A DNA stretch of 64,000 nucleotides from positions 1 to 64,000 of the forward strand of contig JAJPIF010000018.1 in the NCBI GenBank assembly GCA_021324885.1, given 5' to 3'. This DNA comes from Pseudomonadota bacterium (lineage in GTDB: Bacteria > Desulfobacterota > Binatia > Binatales > Binataceae). The translations under genes were made by a program, and so were the position numbers. Shown piece after piece: positions 42,961-52,018 of this stretch; the stretch's first letter is position 1; each line of letters opens with the position of its first letter. The notes beneath the pieces were generated by a model. The model saw nothing but the letters and a program-made list of their open reading frames with translations, searched no databases and was not told the DNA's origin.

Positions 42961-44586
42961 TCAATGAGCAGCGGCGATCTGGCCTGAAAGCGGGCGCACT
43001 ATTTTGCGCTCCTGCCAGATCCAAAGCAGCAGCAGGAGGGGAACTACAAAGGTTTCGATGTAGAGCAGCATCCGGTAGATGTCGTTGAACGCCAGCATCG
43101 AGGACTGCGCTCGAATCTGCCCGTAAACCATCGCGAGGCTCTGGGTGCGGCCCGCCATTAGATGCGGCGCGCCCGGCATCCGCTCCGGCGCCATTTGCAT
43201 CCGCCACGCGTCAAAGACCGAGAAATGTTCGGCCAGATAACTCTGATGGATTTGCTGATGGCTGACCAGCATCGAGGTCATCAGCGAGATTCCCATCGAG
43301 GCGCCGGTGTTGCGGATCATGCTGAACAGGCTGGCCGCGTAGCCCATCCGCTCGCGCTCCACGCACGAGAGCGTGGCGGCGGCCAGCGGCGGAAAGATCG
43401 TCGAGAAGCCGAAACCAAACATCACGGTGGGAACCACCACCTGCCAGTAGCCAATTTGCAGGTTCCAGGTCGCCATTTCGTACAGCGAAAGGACCTGGAA
43501 GAAATAGCCCATTATCCACACGGGTCGGCTGGCGCCGAACTTGTAACGTTCGATCTGCCCCACCAGCAGCATCGCAGCCATTGCCCCAACCGCGCGCGGA
43601 GCCAGCACCAGCGCGGCCTGCAGCGAGCTGTAGCCCATGAACTCCTGCAGGAATATCGGATTCAGCAGATTGACGCTGAACAGCATGAAGGTGAGCGGGA
43701 TCATCGCCATCAGAGCCAGCGTGAAGGTCGGCTTAGACAGAATTCCCAGGTCCAGAATCGGCTCGGGGAAGGTCAGCTCGCGGCGCACCAGCAGGACCAA
43801 CGAGATGGCCGATCCTGCCGTTGCGTAACTGACCCAGGGCGAGGCGAACCAGTCGGCGCGCTGCCCGCGATCGAGCACCAGTTGCAGCAACCCCAGCGTG
43901 GAGATGATCAGGAAGATGCCGGCGTAGTCCACGTGCCGGCTCGCAGCGCGAGCCTTGCGCAGATAAGGCGGATCGTGAAGGAACGTCGATACCATGATCA
44001 CCGCCAAAATCCCGATCGGGATATTGATATAGAAGTTCCATCGCCACGACCAGTTGTCGGTAATCCAGCCGCCGATCGTAGGCCCAAGGATCGGCGCGAC
44101 CATCATCCCAATCCCCCACAACGCCATTGCCATCGCCTGCTCTTCCGGCGGAAAGGTCTCCATCAGGATCGCCTGCGACGACGGCTGCATCGCGGCGCCA
44201 GCCGTTCCCTGCAGCACGCGGAAGATGACCATCTCCTGCAGGCTTCGCGCGGCCCCGCATGCCGCCGACGCCATCACAAAACCGGTTACCGAGATGAGAA
44301 AGTAGCGCTTGCGCCCAAGCCGCGAGGAGATCCATCCGGTCATCGGGATCATGATGCCGTTGGCGACCAGATAGCTGGTCACAATCCAGGTGATTTCGTC
44401 GACGCTGGCGGAAAAGCTGCCCTGCATGTGCGGCAGCGAAACATTGACGATCGTGGTGTCCAGAATCTCCAGGATCGTCCCCAGCATGATGGACAATGCG
44501 ATGATCCATCGATGCGGATTGGCCGGCTCCACGGCGGCAGTGGCGGCGGCTTCCGCGACAGCAAAAGACTGGCGATTTGTACTCAT
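42961..44586 (-). CDS. DHA2-family MFS multidrug efflux transporter (EmrB/QacA type)
   Basis: The protein has about 541 residues with 14 hydrophobic segments. Motif C-like and DHA2 signatures are present: LEILDTTIVNVSLPHMQGSF in helix 1, the motif-A loop GWISSRLGRKRYFLIS, and WRWNFYINIPIGI. This family exports drugs with proton antiport, usually with an EmrA membrane-fusion protein. No emrA is adjacent. I use the ATG at 44586 because the upstream 20 codons are not homologous to the family. A 128-base gap separates it from the convergent gene at 42833. Confidence 0.88.
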   Translation of the reverse strand: MSTNRQSFAVAEAAATAAVEPANPHRWIIALSIMLGTILEILDTTIVNVSLPHMQGSFSASVDEITWIVTSYLVANGIMIPMTGWISSRLGRKRYFLISVTGFVMASAACGAARSLQEMVIFRVLQGTAGAAMQPSSQAILMETFPPEEQAMAMALWGIGMMVAPILGPTIGGWITDNWSWRWNFYINIPIGILAVIMVSTFLHDPPYLRKARAASRHVDYAGIFLIISTLGLLQLVLDRGQRADWFASPWVSYATAGSAISLVLLVRRELTFPEPILDLGILSKPTFTLALMAMIPLTFMLFSVNLLNPIFLQEFMGYSSLQAALVLAPRAVGAMAAMLLVGQIERYKFGASRPVWIMGYFFQVLSLYEMATWNLQIGYWQVVVPTVMFGFGFSTIFPPLAAATLSCVERERMGYAASLFSMIRNTGASMGISLMTSMLVSHQQIHQSYLAEHFSVFDAWRMQMAPERMPGAPHLMAGRTQSLAMVYGQIRAQSSMLAFNDIYRMLLYIETFVVPLLLLLWIWQERKIVRPLSGQIAAAH

Positions 44587-45048
44587 TAGACTGGATGTCG
44601 GCGGAAGATGACGGTCACGGTTGAGCCCCAAAACCCAACCGAGCAAGCCGCAGCGCCTGGCTCAGCCTGGAGGTCAGGCACAATAGCTTGCCCGGCCGGT
44701 GCAACAACATGGCGAAAAACCTATGGCAGAAGGGGGTGGTAGTAAAGAAGGTGCTGGATGCCGCCGCTGTAGGTGACCGTCAGTCGCCAACGCCTGCAAG
44801 TTTCGGTAAAACCGACGATGACCCGTTTTTGGATTACTGACGTTATGAGAGATTCAACCGGGCCGCTTTCAAGTCCGGATCCACAGCGGCTGCAGTCCAT
44901 TCACCGATTACCGGCAGCTCCTCAGCAAAGCGTGAGTATTGGCGCGCGACGCCGCATAGTCTAACCACACGGGCACAGACTTCAATGCGCCCATTGCGGT
45001 GGACGCGCAAGCCGGATTTGCTAAAACCACCCATGCGAGGTGATCATT
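44587..45048. other. 462-bp intergenic region, nothing recognised
   Basis: This lies between two divergent genes (the efflux transporter and an SDR) and should hold both promoters. I see no conserved frame, no strong inverted repeat and no T-run hairpin. Confidence 0.5.
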
Positions 45049-45846
45049 GTGGCGCACAGCATAAACCTGGAGGGACGAAGAGCGTTGGTGACCGGCGGCG
45101 GCCGCGGAATTGGACGCTCGATCGCGCTGGCGCTTGCGCAGGCCGGCGCGGATGTAGCCGTCGCGGCGCGCTCGCGCGATGAACTGCAAGAGGTGGCGCG
45201 CGAGATCGACAAATTGGGCAGGCGCGGCGTGGCGACGGTGGTCGACCTGATGGACCGCAGCGCGATTGCCGATGGTTTCGCACAGGCTTCGCAAACGCTG
45301 GGCGGCGTGGATATCCTCGTCAATAATGCCGGCGGTACGGTTCACGCCGGGAGCGAATTGCTCAACCCGCTCAACCATGACGCCCGAGCCTTCGAGGATA
45401 ACCTTTTCCTCAATCTCCTGCAGGCGGTTTACATGACCAAGGCCGCCTTGCCGTTCATGATCGCACAGAGCTGGGGCCGTATCATCAACATCGGATCCTC
45501 CGGCGGCGACCATCATGGGATGGGTCCGGTATCCTACACGACGGCCAAGCACGGACTGGTCGGATTCACGCGCGCGATGGCATACGCGCTGGCTCCCCAC
45601 GGGATCAACATCAACGTGATTTCTCCGGGGCTGACCGAGACCCGGGTGCTGGACTGGGAGCATATGGCGCATCTGTACCAAGTCGCGACTGCCGAGGAGG
45701 CCCGGCGCAAAGCGGTGGACAAGACCGCATTGAAGCGACTACTTGCTCCAGACGAGTTCGGTCCAGTCGCGGTACTGCTGGCCTCGGATGCTGGCGCCGC
45801 CATCACCGGCCAAATCATCGGAGTGGACGGCGGATACCTGGTGTAG
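45049..45846 (+). CDS. SDR-family oxidoreductase
   Basis: The 265-residue protein has TGGGRGIG, NNAGGTVHAG, Ser in IGSSGGDHHG, and the active site YTTAKHG, followed by VISPGLTETRV and a C-terminal IIGVDGGYLV. The GTG at 45049 has GAGGTGAT just upstream; an in-frame GTG at 45040 lacks this. The next SDR follows 58 bases downstream in the same direction. Substrate unknown. Confidence 0.87.
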   Translation: MAHSINLEGRRALVTGGGRGIGRSIALALAQAGADVAVAARSRDELQEVAREIDKLGRRGVATVVDLMDRSAIADGFAQASQTLGGVDILVNNAGGTVHAGSELLNPLNHDARAFEDNLFLNLLQAVYMTKAALPFMIAQSWGRIINIGSSGGDHHGMGPVSYTTAKHGLVGFTRAMAYALAPHGININVISPGLTETRVLDWEHMAHLYQVATAEEARRKAVDKTALKRLLAPDEFGPVAVLLASDAGAAITGQIIGVDGGYLV

Positions 45847-45904
45847 CGCGCGACCAGTCTCCGGGAGGCCTCGCCAAAAGAATTCACTAACGAAGGAGCA
45901 TCCA

Positions 45905-46834
45905 GTGTCGGAACTGAGATTCGACCGTCGGGTAGCCGTAATCACGGGCGCGGGCAGAGGGCTGGGACGCGCTTACGCCCTGCTTCTCGCGTCCAGAGGC
46001 GCGAGCGTCGTCGTCAATGACACCGGGGGCAGCCTTAAGGGAGAAGGTCTCGATGCCGCTCCGGCAGAAGAAGTCACGCGGGAGATCAGATCCGCGGGCG
46101 GCGAAGCAGTCGCCAGTACCGCTTCGGTTGCTACCCCCGAAGGCGGACACTCGATTATCGAAACCGCGCTGGAGCATTACGGCCGCATCGACATTCTGAT
46201 CCACAACGCCGGCATTGTTCGCGCGGCGCCGCTTAGGGAGATGACGCTGGAAGACTTCAACGCGGTTCTTGACGTCCACCTGCGGGGCGCCTTCCACGTC
46301 GTTCAGCCTGCCTTCATTGAAATGTGCAAGGCGCGCTATGGCCGTATCGTGCTGACTTCATCGATTGGCGGTTTATACGGCAATCATCGCCAGGCCAATT
46401 ACGGCGCTGCCAAGGCAGGCATCATCGGACTATCCAATGTCATCGCGCTTGAGGGCGCCGCCGACGGCGTCAAGTGCAACGTTATCGTTCCCGCCGCCGT
46501 GACCCGGATGGCCGAGGGATTGGATACCAGCGCCTACCCGCCGATGTCGCCCGAGATGGTGGCGCCGGTGGTGGCATGGCTCGCTCATGAATCCTGCACG
46601 ATCTCGGGCGAGATGTTGATTTCAATCGCCGGCCGTGTTGCGAAAGCGTTTATCGCGGAATCGCAAGGCGTCTACAGACCCGCATGGTCGATCGAAGATG
46701 TGGCCGCACAGATGGACGCGATCCGCAACACGGACGCGCCATTCATCGCCGCGGGCGAGCCCCATGTCGATCATATCCGCTACAGTTTCGAAATGGCCAG
46801 GAGCGGCCGGCGCCCCGAAGTTGAATCGAAATGA
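45905..46834 (+). CDS. SDR-family oxidoreductase, HSD17B4-like long type
   Basis: The protein has 309 residues. It begins at a GTG with AAGGAG upstream and reads ELRFDRRVAVITGAGRGLGRAYALLLASRGASVVVNDTGG, the same long cofactor loop as the SDR at 31275. NAG in IHNAGIVRAAPL, Ser in LTSSIGGLYG and NYGAAKAG follow. The long tail (60 residues after the SDR core) is typical of hydroxyacyl-CoA dehydrogenases of multifunctional enzymes. It is second of two coupled SDRs and converges on the GntR gene. Confidence 0.87.
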   Translation: MSELRFDRRVAVITGAGRGLGRAYALLLASRGASVVVNDTGGSLKGEGLDAAPAEEVTREIRSAGGEAVASTASVATPEGGHSIIETALEHYGRIDILIHNAGIVRAAPLREMTLEDFNAVLDVHLRGAFHVVQPAFIEMCKARYGRIVLTSSIGGLYGNHRQANYGAAKAGIIGLSNVIALEGAADGVKCNVIVPAAVTRMAEGLDTSAYPPMSPEMVAPVVAWLAHESCTISGEMLISIAGRVAKAFIAESQGVYRPAWSIEDVAAQMDAIRNTDAPFIAAGEPHVDHIRYSFEMARSGRRPEVESK

Positions 46835-46927
46835 GTGGCCCCACATCGGCGATTCATGGGACCAACGCACAAACCATCCCCGCGAATCGCCGCGGGGCCC
46901 CACCAATTCGAATCAATTGCAATACTG

Positions 46928-47722
46928 CTAACGTTTGACGCGGCGCAGGGTCATCGAATGGCGGAAGCGCGAGGCCGGATGGGTATTGATTGTGACCTGG
47001 GCGATTTCGCCGTCAGACATTTTGTAGGTGCGCCGGAACTCGAGCGCGGGCGTTCCCGTCTTGACCTTGAGGCGGTTGGCCAGTGCCGGCGAGATCAGCG
47101 TTGCAGCGATTTCCTGGTGGACCTCCTCGATTTTTCGGCCGAACAAATCCTCAATCAACGGGAAGATTGGACCGGTGTGGCGCTGCAGCAATCTGCCGAC
47201 GGCGGCAAATTCCCGCTTGATGTAATACTCAGTCCAACACAGCGGAGCTTCCACGTTGTCTTTGTGTCTGAAGCCGCATACCGATAACCATTCCTGCCCG
47301 CCGGCAAGTCCAGTGCGCAATGCCAGCTTGCCGTCCATCGAAACCATCCTGACCGACTCGATAGCGAAGCGTGTGCCGATCGCGAAGGCCAGCAGATCAT
47401 TGATCGACATGACGTCGTGAACGTAGACGTCCGAGGAGCGCGGGGGAACGACGATAGTGCCCGCGCCCTGCCGCGAGGATACCAGGTTGTCTTCGCGCAG
47501 CCGTCTCAGCGCTTCCCGCACGGTAAACCGGCTGATGGAGAAACGCTCGCGCAGTTCATCTTCGCTTGGAAGTTGCGATCCGACGGGATATACGCCGCCC
47601 ACGATCTCATCCTTCAATGCACGCGCAACCCTCAGATACAGAGGGCCGGCAGGCTTGAGATCAGCCCTGGCGGTTCGTGATGGTTTTGCGCGAGATGCCT
47701 TCACTCCAGTCCTCGACAGCAT
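46928..47722 (-). CDS. GntR/HutC-family transcriptional regulator
   Basis: The protein has about 264 residues. The winged helix-turn-helix domain (residues 25-95) contains LPSEDELRERFSISRFTVREALRRLREDNLVSSRQGAGTIV. The C-terminal UTRA ligand-binding domain ends FRRTYKMSDGEIAQVTINTHP. These regulators repress neighbouring catabolic genes until an effector binds. I choose the ATG at 47722; the 52 in-frame residues before it are not GntR-like. It is divergent from the SMP-30-like gene, with a palindrome TTGTCCGGACAG in between. Confidence 0.88.
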   Translation of the reverse strand: MLSRTGVKASRAKPSRTARADLKPAGPLYLRVARALKDEIVGGVYPVGSQLPSEDELRERFSISRFTVREALRRLREDNLVSSRQGAGTIVVPPRSSDVYVHDVMSINDLLAFAIGTRFAIESVRMVSMDGKLALRTGLAGGQEWLSVCGFRHKDNVEAPLCWTEYYIKREFAAVGRLLQRHTGPIFPLIEDLFGRKIEEVHQEIAATLISPALANRLKVKTGTPALEFRRTYKMSDGEIAQVTINTHPASRFRHSMTLRRVKR

Positions 47723-47777
47723 GACCCGTTTTACCACTCGCCCGCACGGCCAAGCGGACGACCTCGTGGCGCTGGAT

Positions 47778-47789
47778 TTGTCCGGACAG
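47778..47789. promoter_or_regulatory. candidate GntR operator, copy 1
   Basis: TTGTCCGGACAG is a near-perfect 12-base palindrome (one mismatch) 56 bases before the GntR start and 122 before the SMP-30 start. GATTTGTC (47775-47782) is repeated at 47820-47827 as a half-site. A perfect copy of the palindrome occurs at 50389. Confidence 0.5.
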
Positions 47790-47910
47790 GTTGCAACGAT
47801 CAGGGAAGTTTGTTTATCAGATTTGTCTGTCAATCGCGAGGGCACGGAAGTAAACTGGCTCAAACGGCGCACAGGCACGTTAGTTCAGCGGGGTAAAGGA
47901 GACGATCCGG

Positions 47911-49515
47911 ATGGCGCTGCAACAGGGACGCTACGCGGCCCCAAAACCGGCTGCTATCGCCCAAGGATGGAGTCTGGAACGGCTCACCCCGCCCAGCCGC
48001 CTGTTCGGCGCCAACGGTTTGCGCACCGGCCCAGACGGACGCATCTATGTTGCGCAGGTGACGGGCAGCCAGATCAGCGCAATCGATCTGCGAAGCGGTG
48101 AGGTCGAAACCATCAGCCCCATGGGCGGCGAGATCATCGCGCCCGACGACGTTGCCTTCGACCCGTTGGGCAGCCTCTATGCGACCGAGGTGATGGACGG
48201 GCGGGTGAGCTTACTGGCCGCCGATAGGCGCCCGCGGGTGTTGCGGGGCGACCTGCCTTCCGCCAATGGCATCACATTCTATAAGGGCCGATTGTTCATC
48301 GACGAATGCCGGTTGGGCGGCCGTCTGTTGGAGCTCGACCTCAACGGCGGTGCGCCGCGCATTTTGCTCGACAACCTGCCGCTACCCAACGCCTTGGAGG
48401 CCGGTCCGGACGGCCGCTTATATTTTCCGGTAATGGGCGCCAACGAGATCTGGCGCGTCAATCCCGAAGGCGGCGCAGCAGAGCGCGTCGCTGGCGATTT
48501 AGGGATGCCGGATGCCGTCAAGTTCGATTCCCAAGGCTGGATCATTTCGACCCAGGTCCGGACCGGCGAGGTCCTGCGCATCGATCCGCGCACCGGCAAT
48601 CGCAGCGTTCTGGCCACTCTCGCTCCAGGCCTGGACAACCTCACCTTCGTTGACCAGCGGCTATTCGTCTCCAATTTCGACGGCCAGATCACCGAGATTC
48701 TCACCAATGGCGATAGCCGAACCGTCTTGCCAGGAGGATTTAACTGGCCCCTGGATTTGACCGTCGGCGCCGACGGCCAACTCTACGTCGCCGATGGGAC
48801 CCGCTTCTATCAGCTAACGCCCGGGGGCAAACCGAAGTCCATCGGTATGCTTTTCAGCCCCGGCTATCCCGGTTTCCTGCGCGGTGCCGAAGCAGCCGCT
48901 GGCCAGGCTTTCGCGGTCACCACCGCGAGCGGCCACGTGGCCTTGTACCGACCTGACGCGCAGCAAAGCCAGGTACTGGCCGACGGGCTGGACCAGCCCT
49001 ATGGTGTGGCGGTTGCGGCCGGCGGGGCGATCCTCGTCGCGGAACTCGGCGCGGGACGCGTGCTGTCGGTGGAAGCTGGCGAAGTTCGGGTTTTGGCTGG
49101 CCGTTTGCGCGAACCCCTGGGTGTGGCCATCGGCCCTGACGGCGCCTGCCTGGTCTCGGAAATGGGCGCGGGCCGGGTCGTCAAGCTGAGTCGGACCGGC
49201 GTCGAAACCGTGTTGGACGGCTTGCAGCAACCGCAGGGCTTGGCCGTCCGCGACCGCCGACTCTACGTTGTCGATGCGGGCGCCAAGGTGCTCATCGCCC
49301 TGGATTTGGAAAATTACAAACCGCAGATCATAGCGGCCGACCTGCCGGTAGGCGCTCCGCCGGGCGTCATCCCCAAGCCACTACGCGGACTGCCGCCGTT
49401 TTCAGGCCCCCAGGGCCCGTTTGCGGGCATCGCCGCCGGCCCTGACGGCACTATCTATTTTTCGGCTGACGCCGAAGGCAGCGTGATGGCGCTGCGGCCG
49501 GAAGCGGCCGCTTAG
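47911..49515 (+). CDS. double-length SMP-30/gluconolactonase-like beta-propeller protein
   Basis: The 534-residue protein is built of NHL/SMP-30-type blades of about 40-45 residues across its whole length. Examples are RTGPDGRIYVAQVTGSQISAID, GPDGRLYFPVMGANEIWRVN and GPDGACLVSEMGAGRVVKLS. SMP-30 lactonases have about 300 residues, so this protein has room for two propellers or about twelve blades. The family opens lactones with a divalent metal ion, but I did not verify the metal ligands. No signal peptide is visible. The ATG has AGGAG upstream. It is the first gene of a six-gene run under the GntR regulator. Confidence 0.8.
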   Translation: MALQQGRYAAPKPAAIAQGWSLERLTPPSRLFGANGLRTGPDGRIYVAQVTGSQISAIDLRSGEVETISPMGGEIIAPDDVAFDPLGSLYATEVMDGRVSLLAADRRPRVLRGDLPSANGITFYKGRLFIDECRLGGRLLELDLNGGAPRILLDNLPLPNALEAGPDGRLYFPVMGANEIWRVNPEGGAAERVAGDLGMPDAVKFDSQGWIISTQVRTGEVLRIDPRTGNRSVLATLAPGLDNLTFVDQRLFVSNFDGQITEILTNGDSRTVLPGGFNWPLDLTVGADGQLYVADGTRFYQLTPGGKPKSIGMLFSPGYPGFLRGAEAAAGQAFAVTTASGHVALYRPDAQQSQVLADGLDQPYGVAVAAGGAILVAELGAGRVLSVEAGEVRVLAGRLREPLGVAIGPDGACLVSEMGAGRVVKLSRTGVETVLDGLQQPQGLAVRDRRLYVVDAGAKVLIALDLENYKPQIIAADLPVGAPPGVIPKPLRGLPPFSGPQGPFAGIAAGPDGTIYFSADAEGSVMALRPEAAA

Positions 49516-49539
49516 TTCGACAAGCTTGAGGAACCTCCG

Positions 49540-50385
49540 ATGGAAGAAAATCTTCTGAACCTGGCAGGCCGCATCGTTGTGGTATCCGGCGCCGCGGGCG
49601 GCGGCATCGGGACCACTATCACACACCTGATTGCCCGCGCCGGCGCCACCGTGGTGGCGGTAGGCCGCTCCCGCGCCAACCTCGACCGGCACATCGCGCC
49701 GCTGATCTCGCAGGGACTTTCGATCACGCCGCTTGCCGCCGACGCACAGACCGAAGCAGGAGTGGCCGCCGTGATGGAGCGCGTGCGCGCAACCCGAGGC
49801 GAGCTTTATGGGCTGGTCAACGTGGCGGGCGGCGCGGCGCCTTCGACCTGGGGCCGCTGCACCCGCCTTTCACGTGCTGACTGGCAAGCTCTGTTCTCGC
49901 AGAACCTCGACTCGATGTTCTTCATGAGCGGGGCGGTCGCCGCGGAATTAAGGACCCAGGGACGTCCGGGTTCCCTGGTCTCGATTTCGTCGATCAGCGG
50001 CGTGAACTCGGCGCCGTTTCATGTCGGCTACGGCGCCGCCAAGGCTGCGATGTTGTCGGTGGTGCGCACGATGGCGCTGGAACTGGCGCTGGAGGGTATC
50101 CGGGTCAACGCCGTGGCGCCCGGACCGACCGCGACCCCGGCTTCCACCACCTATGTCGGAGATGATCCGGAGCGCGATCGCCGGGCGATCCCGATGGGAC
50201 GGCGCGGGCGCCCCGAGGAGATCGCCGGTGCCGTGCTTTTTCTGCTCTCGGATCTGTCCAGCTACATCACGGGCCAGTGCCTGATTGTTGACGGCGGCAT
50301 CAATCTCAGATGGTCGCATCTGGCACCAGATAACACGCCGGCCTTCCTCAAGGACGAAGCGTTTCGTGCGGCGATGAAGCGCTGA
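49540..50385 (+). CDS. SDR-family oxidoreductase
   Basis: The 281-residue protein has SGAAGGGIG as cofactor loop (unusually Gly-rich), VNVAGGAAPSTW in place of the NNAG motif, Ser in ISSISGVNS, and the active site YGAAKAAM. The C-terminus ends CLIVDGGINLRW with a 30-residue tail. It lies 24 bases after the beta-propeller gene and is probably second in the operon. It would oxidise the alcohol or reduce the ketone of the pathway substrate. The NNAG change (Asn to Val) may alter activity. Confidence 0.85.
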   Translation: MEENLLNLAGRIVVVSGAAGGGIGTTITHLIARAGATVVAVGRSRANLDRHIAPLISQGLSITPLAADAQTEAGVAAVMERVRATRGELYGLVNVAGGAAPSTWGRCTRLSRADWQALFSQNLDSMFFMSGAVAAELRTQGRPGSLVSISSISGVNSAPFHVGYGAAKAAMLSVVRTMALELALEGIRVNAVAPGPTATPASTTYVGDDPERDRRAIPMGRRGRPEEIAGAVLFLLSDLSSYITGQCLIVDGGINLRWSHLAPDNTPAFLKDEAFRAAMKR

Positions 50386-50388
50386 AAG

Positions 50389-50400
50389 TTGTCCGGACAA
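50389..50400. promoter_or_regulatory. candidate GntR operator, copy 2
   Basis: TTGTCCGGACAA is a perfect 12-base palindrome starting four bases after the SDR stop and 170 bases before the Rieske start. It differs by one base from the copy in the divergent GntR promoter. Confidence 0.5.
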
Positions 50401-50414
50401 ATTGGAGAAAGCTA

Positions 50415-50432
50415 TTGGCGCGAACGCGCCAA
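50415..50432. repeat. perfect inverted repeat before the Rieske gene
   Basis: TTGGCGCGAACGCGCCAA has eight-base arms with an AA centre. It has no T-run after it on either strand, so it is more likely a protein-binding site than a terminator. Together with the palindrome at 50389 it marks an internal regulatory region. Confidence 0.6.
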
Positions 50433-50569
50433 AAGTCTAAGGTGAACGCCAGGGACTCGCTGATATTGTCTGAACAGGATCGATTCAATGGTTGCGGGAG
50501 CACTGGCAGGCGCGGCCGGTGCCGGCTCATTGCGGACTACCCGCCGCCATTCATAAACAGGAGGACGTC

Positions 50570-51943
50570 ATGAACGAACCCGAGGGTATCGCGGATTTGG
50601 TTCAAAACGCCGAAGATCTGACCGAGCCGGTAACCATTGGCCCCGAGGCCTACATCTCACCGGAGTATGCGCGGCAGGAGCGTGACAAGCTGTGGCGCAG
50701 AGTGTGGCAACAGGCTGGCCGCGTCGAGGAGATCCCGGAAATCGGCGATTATCTCACTTACGAGATTCTCGACGATTCGATTATCGTGGTGCGCACAGGG
50801 CCGGATAAAATCTCCGCCTACTATAACGTCTGCCCCCATCGCGGGCGTCGGCTGGTCGACACTCCCAATGGCGCGCACAACGCCTGTGGCAAGCGGCGGC
50901 AGTTCATCTGCAACTTTCACGGGTTCCGCTACAACCTCAACGGCGAATGCGTCCATGTTTTTGAAAAAGAGGACTGGAAAGGCGCGCTGACACCGCAGCG
51001 CACGCATCTGGGTGAGGTCAGGGTCGATACATGGGGCGGATGGGTCTGGATCAACATGGACCCTGACTGCGAACCCTTGCGCGACTACCTGGAGCCTGCC
51101 GCCACGATGCTGGATCCGTTCGAGCTGCAAAATATGCGTTACCGATGGCGCCGGTGGGTCATCTTCGATTGCAACTGGAAGGTCGCGATGGAGGCGTTTA
51201 ACGAAACCTACCACGTCCCCGCGACCCATCCGGAGTTCACCAAGTTCGGCGACTTCCGCGGATGGGCCCGGGTGCAGGGAAAACACAGCAACATCGGCTA
51301 CGACGCGCCCAAGGATTTGGACGAGAACCAGGCCAAACTGCGGCTGGGCAAGGGCGACCCGCGCATCTCGACGGCGGAGATGCAGCTTTACACCTGGGAG
51401 CATGTGAAGACCAACACCACGCAAACGCTGGTGGACGCAGCGGTGCGCCTGGTGGACGAGTTGCCCGAGGGAACTCCGGCCGACAAGGTGCTCAAGCATT
51501 GGCTCGACTCCGCGCGACGCGACGATGCCGCCCGCGGCGTGATTTGGCCGACTATCGATCCCAAACACGTGGGCGCCAGCGGCACCGCCTGGCAGATTTT
51601 CCCCAACTTTCAAATCGGGCATGCCTTGAACAACGCCCTGTGCTACAGCGCCCGTCCGTTCGGCTATGACCCCGACAAATGCATCTTCGAGGCCGTTACT
51701 TACGAGCTGTATCCAAAAGGGCAGGAGCCGAAAACGCAGTGGCTGTACACGCCGGTGGACGATCCGGCATGGTTGAGTGTGCTGCCCCAGGATTTTTCCA
51801 ACATGGCCGCCGTGCAGCAGGGGATGAAGTGCGCAGGCTTTCGTGGTACTCTGCCCAATCCATACCGCGAGCGCAGCATAGCCAATCTACATCGCAACCT
51901 GGCCAAATATATGGGCACCGGCGCGCCCCGCAAACTGAAGTAA
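50570..51943 (+). CDS. Rieske aromatic-ring-hydroxylating dioxygenase, alpha subunit
   Basis: The protein has 457 residues. The Rieske 2Fe-2S site is CPH (in YYNVCPHRGRR) and CNFH (in QFICNFHGF), separated by 23 residues where 15-17 is usual. The mononuclear iron site is NETYHVPATHPE (His-x4-His), within NWKVAMEAFNETYH. The fold matches large-subunit dioxygenases with a C-terminal SRPBCC domain. It would use O2 and an external electron-transfer chain to hydroxylate an aromatic or alicyclic substrate. No ferredoxin, reductase or beta subunit gene is adjacent. The ATG has GGAGG upstream. Confidence 0.9.
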   Translation: MNEPEGIADLVQNAEDLTEPVTIGPEAYISPEYARQERDKLWRRVWQQAGRVEEIPEIGDYLTYEILDDSIIVVRTGPDKISAYYNVCPHRGRRLVDTPNGAHNACGKRRQFICNFHGFRYNLNGECVHVFEKEDWKGALTPQRTHLGEVRVDTWGGWVWINMDPDCEPLRDYLEPAATMLDPFELQNMRYRWRRWVIFDCNWKVAMEAFNETYHVPATHPEFTKFGDFRGWARVQGKHSNIGYDAPKDLDENQAKLRLGKGDPRISTAEMQLYTWEHVKTNTTQTLVDAAVRLVDELPEGTPADKVLKHWLDSARRDDAARGVIWPTIDPKHVGASGTAWQIFPNFQIGHALNNALCYSARPFGYDPDKCIFEAVTYELYPKGQEPKTQWLYTPVDDPAWLSVLPQDFSNMAAVQQGMKCAGFRGTLPNPYRERSIANLHRNLAKYMGTGAPRKLK

Positions 51944-52018
51944 ACCACTGTGCGTATGGGGCTGCGTCGGACAGGCTTTCGGGGCCCACCAATTGGACAA
52001 CGCGCGAGCAGGTAATCG

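Noticed and set aside
43162-44589. Long plus-strand open frame (475 codons) opposite the DHA2 transporter
   Set aside because: It lies antisense to a clear membrane protein; its translation is rich in His, Arg and Gln without any recognisable motif, as expected for the complement of a GC-rich coding region.
46878-46897. Hairpin CCCCGCG / CGCGGGG between the convergent SDR and GntR genes as a terminator
   Set aside because: The stem is good (seven pairs, six-base loop) but neither strand has a following T-run, so I do not call it an intrinsic terminator.
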